Shown one piece after another: positions 40,762-50,527 of a stretch of DNA of 56,171 bases. Both the position numbers and the translations under genes were made by a program. Origin of the DNA: a virus; the IMG/VR virus record IMGVR_UViG_3300027782_000107, positions 1-56,171 of that record. One strand, written 5' to 3'. The notes below the pieces were generated by a model, which was not told the DNA's origin, did not search any database, and saw only the letters and a program-made list of their open reading frames with translations. Position 1 is the first letter of the stretch; each line of letters starts with the position of its first letter.

Positions 40762-43700
40762 ATGGCGAATAAGGTTCTTCTTAAGAAGTCCTCAACTGTT
40801 GCGAAAGTGCCAGTTGTAGGGGACTTAGATTACGGTGAAATAGCATTAAACTATGCTGACGGTAAACTGTATTTTAAAAATTCCACAAACGTCGTTCAAC
40901 CACTTGGTATCGCATACACCAAGGTAATAGCAAACACAACTGCAAAAATCAATCAGGGATATATTGCCAACACTAGTGCTGGCTCGTTCACAATTACCCT
41001 TCCCTCTTCTCCTCAAACTGGTAACTATGTCATTATTGTAGATGACTCTAGTTTTGTTACAAATAATCTTTATGTTTCAGGTGGCGCAGAGCCAATAGTT
41101 GGAGCGTATGAAAATCTAACACTTGATATTGCTGGTGTTTCAGTAACACTGCTTTATGATGGTGGTCAATGGAATGTATATACCCAAGTCGGTGCGACTG
41201 GTGGTACTGGTGCTGGAACAGAAAGCACAATACATAACTATAATAGTTTTGCTTCAAGTTTAGTTCCTTCTCTTAATAATACTTACAAATTAGGCAATAC
41301 ATCTTACGGATGGATATCTTTGTATTATGGCGATGGTACTATTCAATCTACATCATCAAATGCTGATGGTTCTAGTATCACTAACAGTAGCGGAACTATT
41401 ACTGCTCAGGCTGGTGGTCTTGCAGGTAATACATTAAAATCTACTGTTCTTTATTCAAGTTTAACAACACTTGGTTCACAGGGACAAAGAATAGATTGGA
41501 CATCAGGAAGTGGTGTTGCCGCACCATCTTTTACTTCATCTAGTTCTGGGTCTAAGTTAATTCTTTATCCTGCTGTAACTTCAGTACAGGCTGATTATGC
41601 TATTGGTATTGATAGTGCCACTATTTGGAATAGTGTCCCAGTAAATTCGTCAAGTTTCTATTTTAAATGGTATGGTGGAACAACCAATGTGGCTACGCTA
41701 GATGGTACTGGCGCATTGACTCTTGCCAGCACTCTTGCTGTTAATAGTCCTACCATATCAACAACCAGCACAGGTACTGCTGCATTATTTAATACCAATG
41801 CCACTACCCTAAACATTGGTGGTGCAGCAACTACAGTTTCTATCGGTGCTGCGACTGGTACGCTAACAATCAATAATGCCAATACAGTTATCACTGGTAA
41901 CTTAACTGTAAATGGTACTACAGAAACAATTAATGCTACAACTGTTACTGTTGATGATAAAAACATTGAATTAGGTAGTGTAGCATCTCCTACTAACATT
42001 ACAGCTGATGGTGGTGGTATTACTCTTAAGGGTGCTACTGATAAAACATTTAACTGGGTCAGTGCTACTTCTGCGTGGACTTCTTCAGAACATTTAGACC
42101 TTGCATCTACTAAAGCATATTATATTGCTGGAACTTCAGTTCTAAATGCAACGACTCTTGGTTCTGCAGTTGTTACTTCTAGTTTGACAACAGTTGGTAC
42201 TATTGGAACAGGTGTATGGCAAGGAACTTTGGTTGCTGGCCAATATGGTGGAACTGGCGTAAATAATTCTGGTAAAACAATAACACTCGGTGGTAACTTA
42301 ACTACCTCTGGTGCATTTGCCACTACATTAACTGCAACTGCCACTACTAGCGTTACACTTCCAACTTCTGGAACTCTTGCTACATTAGCTGGTTCAGAAA
42401 CCTTTACTAATAAAACTCTTACTAGTCCAACTCTGACAACTCCAGCACTTGGTGTTGCCACTGCTACTAGTATTAATAAAGTTGCATTTACTGCACCTTT
42501 GACTGGCTCGACTTTAACTATTGCCGATGGTAAAACATTAACAGCAAGTAACTCGCTTACATTTACTGGTACTGATTCTACTTCTTTCGCATTTCCTGGA
42601 ACGAGCGACACTGTTGTAACTCTTACTGCTACTCAAACTTTAACAAATAAAACTTTGACTAGCCCAACTATGACAACACCTACATTGGGTGTTGCGAGTG
42701 CAACTTCAGTTAATAAAGTAGCGATTACTGCTCCAGCTACTTCAGCTACTCTTACTATCGCTGATGGTAAAACATTAACAGCGTCAAACACTCTTACATT
42801 TACAGGTACAGATGCATCATCAGTTGCCTTTGGTGCTGGTGGTACAGTTCTTTATTCAGGTGGTGCTCTTGGAACACCATCTTCAGCTACACTTACTAAC
42901 GCTACTGGTCTTCCTGTAAGTGGTATTACTGCTTCTACATCTACCGCACTTGGTGTTGGTAGTATTGAATTAGGTCATGCAACAGATACTACTATCGCTA
43001 GATCTTCGGCTGGAGTTATTTCTGTTGAGGGTGTAGTTGTTCCAACTGTATCGTCAACAAATACTTTAACAAATAAAACCCTTACTGCTCCAGTTATTGA
43101 TAATATCAAAATGGGTTATAGTACTACTGTAACTGCAGCTGGTACGACTACATTAACTGCTACTAGTAACTTTAGACAATTATTTACTGGAACAAGCACA
43201 CAAACAGTTGTGCTTCCAGTCACTAGCACTTTAGTTGCTGGTATGAGTTATGAAATTGAAAATAACTCAACTGGTAATGTGACTGTTCAATCTTCTGGTT
43301 TAAATACAATAGTTACAGTTCTTCCAGGAACTTGCGCACATCTGTTGTGCATCGGAACAACACTAACTACTGCAGCAGATTGGGATGCTGACTTTATCTC
43401 GTTTAGTGCAGTTACTGGTACTGGCTCTGCTGTATTGGCAACTAGCCCGACTCTAGTAACTCCAGCATTAGGAACTCCTTCTTCTGGTACATTAACTAAT
43501 TGTACTTTCCCAACGCTGAACCAGAACACAACTGGTTCAGCTGCAACTCTAACTACTCCAAGAGCAATCAACGGAGTAAACTTCGATGGTTCTGCTGCAA
43601 TTACTGTTACTGCTGCAGCTGGAACATTATCTGGAGCAACTCTTGCTTCTGGTGTTACTGCTTCTAGTTTAACTTCAGTGGGAACTATTGCTACTGGTGT

Positions 43701-44304
43701 CTGGAATGGCACTGCAATCACTGGACAATACGGTGGTACTGGTGTAAACAATTCTGGTAAAACAATAACTTTAGGTGGTAACTTAACCACTTCAGGTGCG
43801 TTCACTACAACACTAACTGCCACTGCTAACACGAATGTAACATTACCAACTAGTGGTACTTTAGCAATAAATGGACCAGCGTTTAGTGCTTATGCAAACG
43901 CTACTGGACAAACAATTACTAGCGGTTCACAGCAAAAAGTTTTATTCCAAACTGAAGAATTTGATACCAACAGCAATTATGCCAGTTCAACATTCACTCC
44001 TACAGTTGCAGGTTACTATCAACTAAATGCTGAAGTTCGTTTAGATGGAACATCTGGTACTGGTGAAATGATGATTGTTCTTTACAAAAATGGTGCAGAA
44101 TACAAGCGTGGCACAAACCAACAAGGCACACAAATTGCCGCAAATTTTTGGGCTATGCAAGTTAGTTCATTAGTATATGCTAACGGATCTACTGATTACT
44201 TTGAAATATATGTTCAACAAGGGTCTGGTGGAAGTGTGACTGTCACTGCTGTTAATAGTCCAGCTATCACTTGGTTTAATGGTTGCATGGTTAGAGGAGC
44301 ATAA
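40762..44304 (+). CDS. Long tail fibre protein with C1q-like tip
   Basis: The 1180-residue protein starts ANKVLLKKSSTVAKVPVVGD and LDYGEIALNYADGKLYFKNS, a fibre cap of the Mtd N-terminal type. A long repeated body has [20 protein letters not shown]-like units and [20 protein letters not shown] units. The last about 135 residues (PAFSAYANATGQTITSGSQQ, FTPTVAGYYQLNAEVRLDGT, MIVLYKNGAEYKRGT) match C1q/TNF-type trimeric heads. Such heads often end phage fibres and may bind host surface. It overlaps the next gene by 1 nt (TAATG). It shares near-identical DNA with the 1012-residue fibre. Confidence 0.8.
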   Translation: MANKVLLKKSSTVAKVPVVGDLDYGEIALNYADGKLYFKNSTNVVQPLGIAYTKVIANTTAKINQGYIANTSAGSFTITLPSSPQTGNYVIIVDDSSFVTNNLYVSGGAEPIVGAYENLTLDIAGVSVTLLYDGGQWNVYTQVGATGGTGAGTESTIHNYNSFASSLVPSLNNTYKLGNTSYGWISLYYGDGTIQSTSSNADGSSITNSSGTITAQAGGLAGNTLKSTVLYSSLTTLGSQGQRIDWTSGSGVAAPSFTSSSSGSKLILYPAVTSVQADYAIGIDSATIWNSVPVNSSSFYFKWYGGTTNVATLDGTGALTLASTLAVNSPTISTTSTGTAALFNTNATTLNIGGAATTVSIGAATGTLTINNANTVITGNLTVNGTTETINATTVTVDDKNIELGSVASPTNITADGGGITLKGATDKTFNWVSATSAWTSSEHLDLASTKAYYIAGTSVLNATTLGSAVVTSSLTTVGTIGTGVWQGTLVAGQYGGTGVNNSGKTITLGGNLTTSGAFATTLTATATTSVTLPTSGTLATLAGSETFTNKTLTSPTLTTPALGVATATSINKVAFTAPLTGSTLTIADGKTLTASNSLTFTGTDSTSFAFPGTSDTVVTLTATQTLTNKTLTSPTMTTPTLGVASATSVNKVAITAPATSATLTIADGKTLTASNTLTFTGTDASSVAFGAGGTVLYSGGALGTPSSATLTNATGLPVSGITASTSTALGVGSIELGHATDTTIARSSAGVISVEGVVVPTVSSTNTLTNKTLTAPVIDNIKMGYSTTVTAAGTTTLTATSNFRQLFTGTSTQTVVLPVTSTLVAGMSYEIENNSTGNVTVQSSGLNTIVTVLPGTCAHLLCIGTTLTTAADWDADFISFSAVTGTGSAVLATSPTLVTPALGTPSSGTLTNCTFPTLNQNTTGSAATLTTPRAINGVNFDGSAAITVTAAAGTLSGATLASGVTASSLTSVGTIATGVWNGTAITGQYGGTGVNNSGKTITLGGNLTTSGAFTTTLTATANTNVTLPTSGTLAINGPAFSAYANATGQTITSGSQQKVLFQTEEFDTNSNYASSTFTPTVAGYYQLNAEVRLDGTSGTGEMMIVLYKNGAEYKRGTNQQGTQIAANFWAMQVSSLVYANGSTDYFEIYVQQGSGGSVTVTAVNSPAITWFNGCMVRGA
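43564..43622 (+). repeat. Fibre DNA repeat, copy in the 1180-residue fibre
   Basis: This is the partner of 39145-39203 (58 of 59 identical, one A/G difference), a possible substrate for recombination between the fibre genes. Confidence 0.9.
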
Positions 44305-44699
44305 TGGCTAATACTTTACTAACAAACCTTGTCGCACCAGCTGCATCTGGATTGGTTACAGTATCTGGGACTCAAACACTTACCAATAAAACTCTTTCAT
44401 CTGTAGTTTTAACTGGCACTGTAGCTGCTGGTGGTGGAACAGGATCATCAGGACAAGTTCTTTCTTCTACTGGTAGTGGTGTTCAATGGGTAGATCAAAC
44501 TGGTGGTAGTGGTGGTGCTTCTGGATATAATAATTCATCGTTAACATCATTTCCATCTGGTAATTACAACGGAACAGATACTTATATTGGTGAGAGCGGT
44601 GCTGCTTTTGATGCGTTTGGAGTATCACTTTTAGCAACATTTACGTGTATGGATCCAGTGGGATCTACACAAACAACTGATCTTGGTGTATTAACATAA
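44304..44699 (+). CDS. Short fibre-like protein
   Basis: The 131-residue protein combines a LTNKTL unit ([20 protein letters not shown]) with [20 protein letters not shown], the same motif that precedes the tip of the 44727 fibre, and a unique C-terminal part (YNNSSLTSFPSGNYNGTDTY, LLATFTCMDPVGSTQTTDLG). It overlaps the 1180-residue fibre by 1 nt. It may be a fibre-tip adhesin or a fibre end detached by rearrangement. Confidence 0.65.
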   Translation: MANTLLTNLVAPAASGLVTVSGTQTLTNKTLSSVVLTGTVAAGGGTGSSGQVLSSTGSGVQWVDQTGGSGGASGYNNSSLTSFPSGNYNGTDTYIGESGAAFDAFGVSLLATFTCMDPVGSTQTTDLGVLT

Positions 44700-44700
44700 A

Positions 44701-44708
44701 GATAAATA
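44701..44708 (+). promoter_or_regulatory. Late-promoter-like box before the 664-residue fibre
   Basis: GATAAATA starts 1 nt after the upstream stop and ends 18 nt before the ATG at 44727. A CGAGGA SD lies between. A start near 44715 would leave a very short leader. Confidence 0.45.
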
Positions 44709-44726
44709 GATTCGAGGAAAAATTAA

Positions 44727-46721
44727 ATGCCAACACAAGTACAATTTAGAAGAGGAACGACTGCCCAGAATAATGCATTTACTGGTGCAGCTGGAGAACT
44801 CTCAGTCGATACAACACTTAATACGCTAAGAGTTCATGATGGCTCTACAGCAGGCGGAACTGCACTTGTTAATTTAACTGGTACTCAGACTCTTACCAAT
44901 AAAACTCTTACTAGTCCTACATTAACTACCCCAGCACTTGGAACTCCAGCGTCGGGTGTTTTAACCAATGCCACAGGACTTCCAATATCCACTGGTGTTT
45001 CTGGTCTTGGCACTGGTGTTGCTACTTTCCTTGCCACACCATCTTCTGCCAATTTAATCTCTGCTATTACAGATGAAACAGGCTCTGGTCTTTTAGTTTT
45101 TGCCACTAGCCCAACACTAACAACTCCAACATTAGGTGTTGCTTCTGCCACTAGCATTAATAAAGTTGCTATTACTGCACCTGCTACTGGTTCGACTTTA
45201 ACTATTGCTGAGGGTAAAACTCTTACTGCTTCTAATACATTAACATTTACTGGCACTGATACTTCTTCTGTAGCATTTGGTACTGGTGGTACTGTTGTTT
45301 ATACATCTAATAAATTATCTGTTCATGCAGCTACTACTTCTTCTGAATTAGCAGGAGTTATTTCTGATGAAACAGGTTCTGGTGTTCTAGTATTTGGTAC
45401 TAGCCCTGCGATCACAACATCTTTAACTACACCAAGTGCTTCGTTTGATCTTATCAATACGACTGCCACTACTGTAAATTTTGCTGGTGCAGCAACTACT
45501 CTTTCTATCGGTGCAGCAACTGGTACGGCTACTATTAATAATGCTAACGTAATTATTACTGGTAACTTAACTGTAAACGGAACAACTACTACTGTTAATT
45601 CGACTACTCTAACAGTTGATGATATTAATATTGAACTAGGCTCTGTGGCATCTCCAACTGATGTTACTGCAGTTGGAGGTGGTATTACACTGAAAGGTGC
45701 TACTGATAAAACAATCTCTTGGGGTTCAACTAATGGTTGGACTTCATCAGAAGATCTTAATGTCGCTTCTGGTAAAATTTACAGAATTAATGGAACATCA
45801 GTTCTTTCTGCAACAACATTAGGTTCTGGTGTTACTGGTTCTTCATTAACATCTGTTGGAACTATTGGTACTGGTGTTTGGCAAGGCACATTAGTTGGTG
45901 CTACTTATGGTGGAACTGGTGTTAATAATGGATCTAATACATTAACTCTAGCAGGTAACGTATCACACGCTGGTTCGTTTACTCAAACCTTTACCGCTAC
46001 TGCTAATACTTCATTAACATTACCAACAACTGGTACTCTTGCTACTTTAGCAGGTTCAGAAACATTTACCAATAAGACTTTAACTTCTCCAGTTATTGCT
46101 ACTATTAGTAACACAGGCACTTTAACTCTACCAACCTCTACTGATACATTAGTTGGTCGTGCCACTACTGACACCTTAACCAATAAGACTTTAACTCAAC
46201 CAACAATTGATAACATTAAAATGGGTTATACCACTACTGCTACTGCAGCTGGTACAACTACATTAACTGCGTCAAGTAATTATCGTCAGTTCTTTACTGG
46301 AACAACTACACAAACTATTGTTCTTCCAGTCACTAGCACTTTAGTTGCTGGTATAGCATGGGAAATTGAAAACAATTCTACTGGTCTTGTTACAGTAAAT
46401 TCTTCAGGTGGTAACTTAGTCGGAACTATTCCTGCAGGTGTATGTGTTCATGTGGTTTGCGTGGGAACAACATTAACTACTGCTGCAGATTGGGATTGGG
46501 ATTACATCTCTACCACTACTATAACTGGTACTGGATCAAATGTTTTAGGAACTGCTCCAACTATTAGTAACTTAACACTATCTGGAACTTTAACAGCAAG
46601 TTCATCTGCTGGTACTAATGGTCAGCTTTTATCGTCCACTGGATCTGGTGTCCAGTGGACTACACCATCATACGCAAGTACTGGTAAAGCCATTGCGATG
46701 GCAATGGTATTCGGAGGATAA
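44727..46721 (+). CDS. Tail fibre protein with LTNKTL repeats
   Basis: The 664-residue protein opens with [20 protein letters not shown] and [20 protein letters not shown], a typical phage fibre N-terminal cap (Mtd-N-like). The body contains [20 protein letters not shown] units and segments almost the same as in the 1180-residue fibre ([60 protein letters not shown]). It ends [14 protein letters not shown], like the fibre at 25231. It is followed by the neck gene 13. Confidence 0.78.
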   Translation: MPTQVQFRRGTTAQNNAFTGAAGELSVDTTLNTLRVHDGSTAGGTALVNLTGTQTLTNKTLTSPTLTTPALGTPASGVLTNATGLPISTGVSGLGTGVATFLATPSSANLISAITDETGSGLLVFATSPTLTTPTLGVASATSINKVAITAPATGSTLTIAEGKTLTASNTLTFTGTDTSSVAFGTGGTVVYTSNKLSVHAATTSSELAGVISDETGSGVLVFGTSPAITTSLTTPSASFDLINTTATTVNFAGAATTLSIGAATGTATINNANVIITGNLTVNGTTTTVNSTTLTVDDINIELGSVASPTDVTAVGGGITLKGATDKTISWGSTNGWTSSEDLNVASGKIYRINGTSVLSATTLGSGVTGSSLTSVGTIGTGVWQGTLVGATYGGTGVNNGSNTLTLAGNVSHAGSFTQTFTATANTSLTLPTTGTLATLAGSETFTNKTLTSPVIATISNTGTLTLPTSTDTLVGRATTDTLTNKTLTQPTIDNIKMGYTTTATAAGTTTLTASSNYRQFFTGTTTQTIVLPVTSTLVAGIAWEIENNSTGLVTVNSSGGNLVGTIPAGVCVHVVCVGTTLTTAADWDWDYISTTTITGTGSNVLGTAPTISNLTLSGTLTASSSAGTNGQLLSSTGSGVQWTTPSYASTGKAIAMAMVFGG

Positions 46722-46722
46722 T

Positions 46723-47679
46723 ATGGCGGTTAGCACAAGAGAAGGTTTAAAACAATATGCTCTACGAGATCTCGGTGCACCTGTACTTGAGATTAACGTG
46801 GATGACGACCAATTAGAAGATCGTCTTGATGAAGCATTAGATTACTGGAGACTATACCATTACGAAGGTATTGAACAGATTTATCTTAAACAACAAATTC
46901 GTGCTTCTGAGATTGTTTTAACTACTTCAGTCGCTGCAAATTTTAATTTAGCAGAAATAATTACTGGGGCATCCTCTGGTGCGACTGCAGAAGTTTGTCG
47001 TGAATCCAGCAGAGTTTCCACTGGTACTCTGCTATTAGTTAGAAATATCTCTGGCACGTTTACTGCTGGTGAAGCCATTACTGGTTCTGCAGGACATAAT
47101 GCAACTACAGTTTCTATCACACTTCGTGAATATGATAATCGTTACATTGATATTCCAGATTATGTTTGGGGTGTTACAAAGATTCTATCTGCTGGTCAAG
47201 CATCTTCTTCAAAGAACATTTTTGACTTACAATATCAATTACGCTTAAATGACTTGTATGATTTAACCTCTACATCTTTAATCTACTACAAAACAGTTAT
47301 GTCGCACTTGGCTCTGTTAGATTTAGAGTTAAATGGACATCAAGGATATAGATTTAATCGTTTGAATGGTCGTTTATATCTAGACGCAAACTGGGCAACT
47401 GACTTTATTCTTGGTGATTATATTATCGTTCAGGCATATCGTGCAATGGATCCAACAACATGGACTAAAGTTTACAACGAGCCATGGTTAAAACATTACG
47501 TATCAGCATTGTTTAAAAAACAATGGGGAACTAACCTAAAGAAATTCTCTGGTATTCAACTTCCAGGTGGTGTTACATTAGATGGTGATAAACTATACTC
47601 AGAAGCCATTGATGAAATTGAAAAACTAGAACAAGATTTAATGACCAAGTCTGCTCCGCTAGACTTCTTCATGGGATAA
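46723..47679 (+). CDS. 13: Neck protein gp13
   Basis: I start at the ATG at 46723 (MAVSTREGLKQYALRDLGAP), preceded by GGAGG, giving 318 residues (T4 309); a longer in-frame reading would overlap the fibre gene. VLEINVDDDQLEDRLDEALD and YWRLYHYEGIEQIYLKQQI are strongly conserved in T4-like gp13. A beta-rich insertion (ITGASSGATAEVCRESSRVS) follows near residues 82-125. gp13 joins gp14 to close the packaged head at the portal. It is followed after 3 nt by gene 14. Confidence 0.92.
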   Translation: MAVSTREGLKQYALRDLGAPVLEINVDDDQLEDRLDEALDYWRLYHYEGIEQIYLKQQIRASEIVLTTSVAANFNLAEIITGASSGATAEVCRESSRVSTGTLLLVRNISGTFTAGEAITGSAGHNATTVSITLREYDNRYIDIPDYVWGVTKILSAGQASSSKNIFDLQYQLRLNDLYDLTSTSLIYYKTVMSHLALLDLELNGHQGYRFNRLNGRLYLDANWATDFILGDYIIVQAYRAMDPTTWTKVYNEPWLKHYVSALFKKQWGTNLKKFSGIQLPGGVTLDGDKLYSEAIDEIEKLEQDLMTKSAPLDFFMG

Positions 47680-47682
47680 TTA

Positions 47683-48684
47683 ATGCCGACCAATGTTTAT
47701 TTCACACAAGGCACTAAAAACGAACAGTTCCTTGTAGAAGATCTTATCATAGAATCTCTTAAGATTTATGGTCAGGACTTCTTTTACATTCCAAGAACAT
47801 TAGTATCAAAAGACGAGATTCTAGGTGAAGATCGTCTAAGCAAATTTACATCATCATTTCCAATTGAAATGTATTTTGAGAATGTAGACTCTTTCGAGGG
47901 TCAAGGTGCATTCATTCAAAAGTTTGGTTTAATGATGGAACAGTCTGCAACTATGGTAGTTGCACGTAGACGTTGGGAACAGATGGTTGGTCGCTTCGGT
48001 GCTACCATTATTCCTAGTCGTCCATGTGAAGGTGATTTGATTTATTTCCCTTTGACTAAGGGTATGTTTGAGATTAAATTCGTCAAGCATCAAGATCCAT
48101 TCTATCAACTTGGTAAACTATATGTTTACAAACTACAAGTTGAATTGTTCCAGTACTCTTCCGAGAAGATTGATACTGGTGTTCCTTCTATTGATGCATT
48201 TGAAACCCTTAAAACTTTCAGCACCAATACAACAAGAACACCTTATGGCGAAGTTATTAGTGTGACACTTACAAACGCTGGTGCTGGATATACTTCTGCT
48301 CCAACAGTATCATTTAGTGGAACAGGTTCTGGTGCAACTGCCACAGCATATCTTGGTAATGGAATAAATACAGGTAAGGTAACAAAGGTTATCGTCACAA
48401 ATCCAGGAGTTGGTTATACAACTGCACCAACTGTGGTGTTTACTGGTGGAGGATTTAGTACTACTGCAGTGGCAACTTCAACTATTGAAGCCAATGTGGA
48501 CAGAGTAGAATCTTTTGGTGATAACAATAAATTTAAGGTTCAGGCTGCAGACGTATTATTCAATGTGGCTAACCCATTCGGAGAAGTTGATATTACTTCT
48601 CCAGTGACAGTTCAATATGCAACATCGGCAGATATCACAACAATATTTGCAGACTCCACTACAATTACAGCAGATGCAGCTTAA
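47683..48684 (+). CDS. 14: Neck protein gp14 with GxGYTSAP repeats
   Basis: The 333-residue protein (T4 256) has the gp14 core: VYFTQGTKNEQFLVEDLIIE, DFFYIPRTLVSKDEILGEDR, FEGQGAFIQKFGLMMEQSAT and then GRFGATIIPSRPCEGDLIYF. Residues about 190-265 contain two beta repeats, NAGAGYTSAPTVSFSGTGSG and NPGVGYTTAPTVVFTGGGFS, as in gp8 and gp18. They explain most of the extra length. The C-terminus returns to NPFGEVDITSP. It forms the neck with gp13 and receives the tail. Confidence 0.9.
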   Translation: MPTNVYFTQGTKNEQFLVEDLIIESLKIYGQDFFYIPRTLVSKDEILGEDRLSKFTSSFPIEMYFENVDSFEGQGAFIQKFGLMMEQSATMVVARRRWEQMVGRFGATIIPSRPCEGDLIYFPLTKGMFEIKFVKHQDPFYQLGKLYVYKLQVELFQYSSEKIDTGVPSIDAFETLKTFSTNTTRTPYGEVISVTLTNAGAGYTSAPTVSFSGTGSGATATAYLGNGINTGKVTKVIVTNPGVGYTTAPTVVFTGGGFSTTAVATSTIEANVDRVESFGDNNKFKVQAADVLFNVANPFGEVDITSPVTVQYATSADITTIFADSTTITADAA

Positions 48685-48693
48685 AGGTTAAAA

Positions 48694-49776
48694 ATGGCAA
48701 AGCAAACAATTTCATTAGGCACAGCAGCAAATGACGGAACAGGTGATCCGTTACGTACAGCATTTACTAAAACAAATGCTAACTTTACTGAACTGTATAC
48801 CTCTGTTGCTGCACTTCAATCCTCAGACGCTGACTTAACTGCGATTGCAGCATTGACTGGCACTAGTGGTTTCTTAAAGAAAACCTCAACAAATACATGG
48901 ACGCTAGATACAAGCACATATCTAACTGCAATCACTTCCAATCAAATTACCACTGCTCTTGGATATACTCCATACAATGGTGCAACTAACTCTAGTGCTT
49001 TCTTAACAGGTATTACTTCTGCTCAGATTATTTCTGCTCTTGGATATACTCCATATAGTGCAGCAAACCCAACTGGATATGTGACCTCTGTTCAAGCAGC
49101 TGTGGCTGATCAAACAGGTAATAGTGGAAAGTTTTTAACAACTGATGGTACTGCAACAAGTTGGGCAGCAACTAGCACTATAACTTCTCTTGGCACTATT
49201 GCCACTGGTGTTTGGAATGGCACTGTAATCACTGGTCAATACGGTGGAACTGGTGTAGCAAATACTGGAAAGACTATTACTCTTGGTGGTAACCTTACTA
49301 CCTCTGGCGCATTTGCCACTACACTAACTGCAACAGCAACTACTAGTGTTACTCTTCCTACAACTGGAACATTGGCAACTCTTGCTGGTACTGAAACTTT
49401 AACCAATAAAACAGCTGGAACTGCCACTACTTCAAGCACTGCTTCTAGTCTTGGTTATCTTGGTATCCCACAAAGCGCAACTGCCACTACTGCTACTCTA
49501 GCAATCGGTGATGCTGGTAAGCACATTTATGTTACAACAAATAGTCAAACAATAACTATTCCTGCCAATGCTTCAGTGGCTTATCCAATCGGAACTACCA
49601 TCGGATTTATCGCTGGACCAAGTGCCACTACTGTTACTATCGCAATTACTAGTGACACTATGTATCTTGGTGGAACAGGAACTACTGGTTCTAGAACTCT
49701 TGCTGCACACGGAATGGCAACTGCTGTTAAAGTTGCTGCCACTACTTGGTATATTAGCGGAAACGGATTGACATAA
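48694..49776 (+). CDS. Fibre-like protein inserted between gp14 and gp15
   Basis: The 360-residue protein begins AKQTISLGTAANDGTGDPLR then TAFTKTNANFTELYTSVAAL, a common N-terminus of marine phage fibre or structural proteins. It has two ITSxQIxxALGYTPY repeats and a fibre unit (TIATGVWNGTVITGQYGGTG, TSGAFATTLTATATTSVTLP, LATLAGTETLTNKT) shared with the 1180-residue fibre. The C-terminus (HIYVTTNSQTITIPANASVA) resembles a receptor-binding or cap domain. In T4 genes 14 and 15 are adjacent; here this gene and the next lie between them. It may be a whisker- or collar-like fibre. Confidence 0.72.
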   Translation: MAKQTISLGTAANDGTGDPLRTAFTKTNANFTELYTSVAALQSSDADLTAIAALTGTSGFLKKTSTNTWTLDTSTYLTAITSNQITTALGYTPYNGATNSSAFLTGITSAQIISALGYTPYSAANPTGYVTSVQAAVADQTGNSGKFLTTDGTATSWAATSTITSLGTIATGVWNGTVITGQYGGTGVANTGKTITLGGNLTTSGAFATTLTATATTSVTLPTTGTLATLAGTETLTNKTAGTATTSSTASSLGYLGIPQSATATTATLAIGDAGKHIYVTTNSQTITIPANASVAYPIGTTIGFIAGPSATTVTIAITSDTMYLGGTGTTGSRTLAAHGMATAVKVAATTWYISGNGLT

Positions 49777-50498
49777 TGAGTGGTGCTTTAGCATTAGCAA
49801 CGCTGGGGTCTTATAAGACTGCTGGAATCGTAACTTCAGGTTTGCAATTCAATTTACAAACTGCACCAACATCTGGAACTACATGGACTGATTCTAGTGG
49901 CAATAGTCGTAATGCGACACTTCAAGGTTCTCCATCGTATGTGTCAAACAATGGTGGTGGCATAAGACTAAACAATGCGGATGTAAATAGTACGGATTAT
50001 ATTAGTGTCCCTTACAATATTGCTTCAAATACTGTAACAGTTGAAGTGGTTGCTTCATTTAATCCAACATCATTTTGGGGAACTATTTGGGGTAATGAAA
50101 TTTATGATACTAACGGGGGATACCTAGCATACGTAGATTCTTCAGCAAGTATAAGTTATGGTATCCCTAATAGTGAAACCGCAGAAACCATAACTAATAG
50201 TAATGCTATAAGACATTGGATTTTTGTTATCAATGGAACACAAGCTAGTCTATTTTTAAATGGTTCACAAGTTGGAACAACTGATACTATTAGTAATCAA
50301 ACAATCTTTGCGACAAATGATTTTTATTTTGGGGCAAGGCATAATAATAACGGTATAGGTTTTGGAGGAGATACGCTGAACAACTCAAATTCAGCTAATT
50401 ATCCAGTTTTTTATCAGATGCGAGTGTATAACAAAGCATTATCTGGTGCTGAAATAACTCAGAATTACAATGCAGTTAAAGGCACTTACGGAATTTAA
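49776..50498 (+). CDS. LamG-like adhesin between gp14 and gp15
   Basis: The 240-residue protein starts by a TAATG overlap with the previous gene (MSGALALATLGSYKTAGIVT). It is a single LamG/concanavalin-like domain: GLQFNLQTAPTSGTTWTDSS then GNSRNATLQGSPSYVSN, NTVTVEVVASFNP, RHWIFVINGTQASLFLNGSQ, FYFGARHNNNG, then FYQMRVYNKALSGAEITQNY. This fold binds carbohydrates in many phage and bacterial proteins. Coupled translation with the fibre-like gene suggests that the two form one appendage on the neck or tail top. Confidence 0.72.
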   Translation: MSGALALATLGSYKTAGIVTSGLQFNLQTAPTSGTTWTDSSGNSRNATLQGSPSYVSNNGGGIRLNNADVNSTDYISVPYNIASNTVTVEVVASFNPTSFWGTIWGNEIYDTNGGYLAYVDSSASISYGIPNSETAETITNSNAIRHWIFVINGTQASLFLNGSQVGTTDTISNQTIFATNDFYFGARHNNNGIGFGGDTLNNSNSANYPVFYQMRVYNKALSGAEITQNYNAVKGTYGI

Positions 50499-50527
50499 AT
50501 GTTTTATTATAAAAGGTTCAGTCGCTA

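Noticed and set aside
46618-46722. Longer N-terminus for gp13
   Set aside because: The extension would be the shadow of the fibre C-terminus; the conserved gp13 start and the GGAGG SD fit the ATG at 46723.
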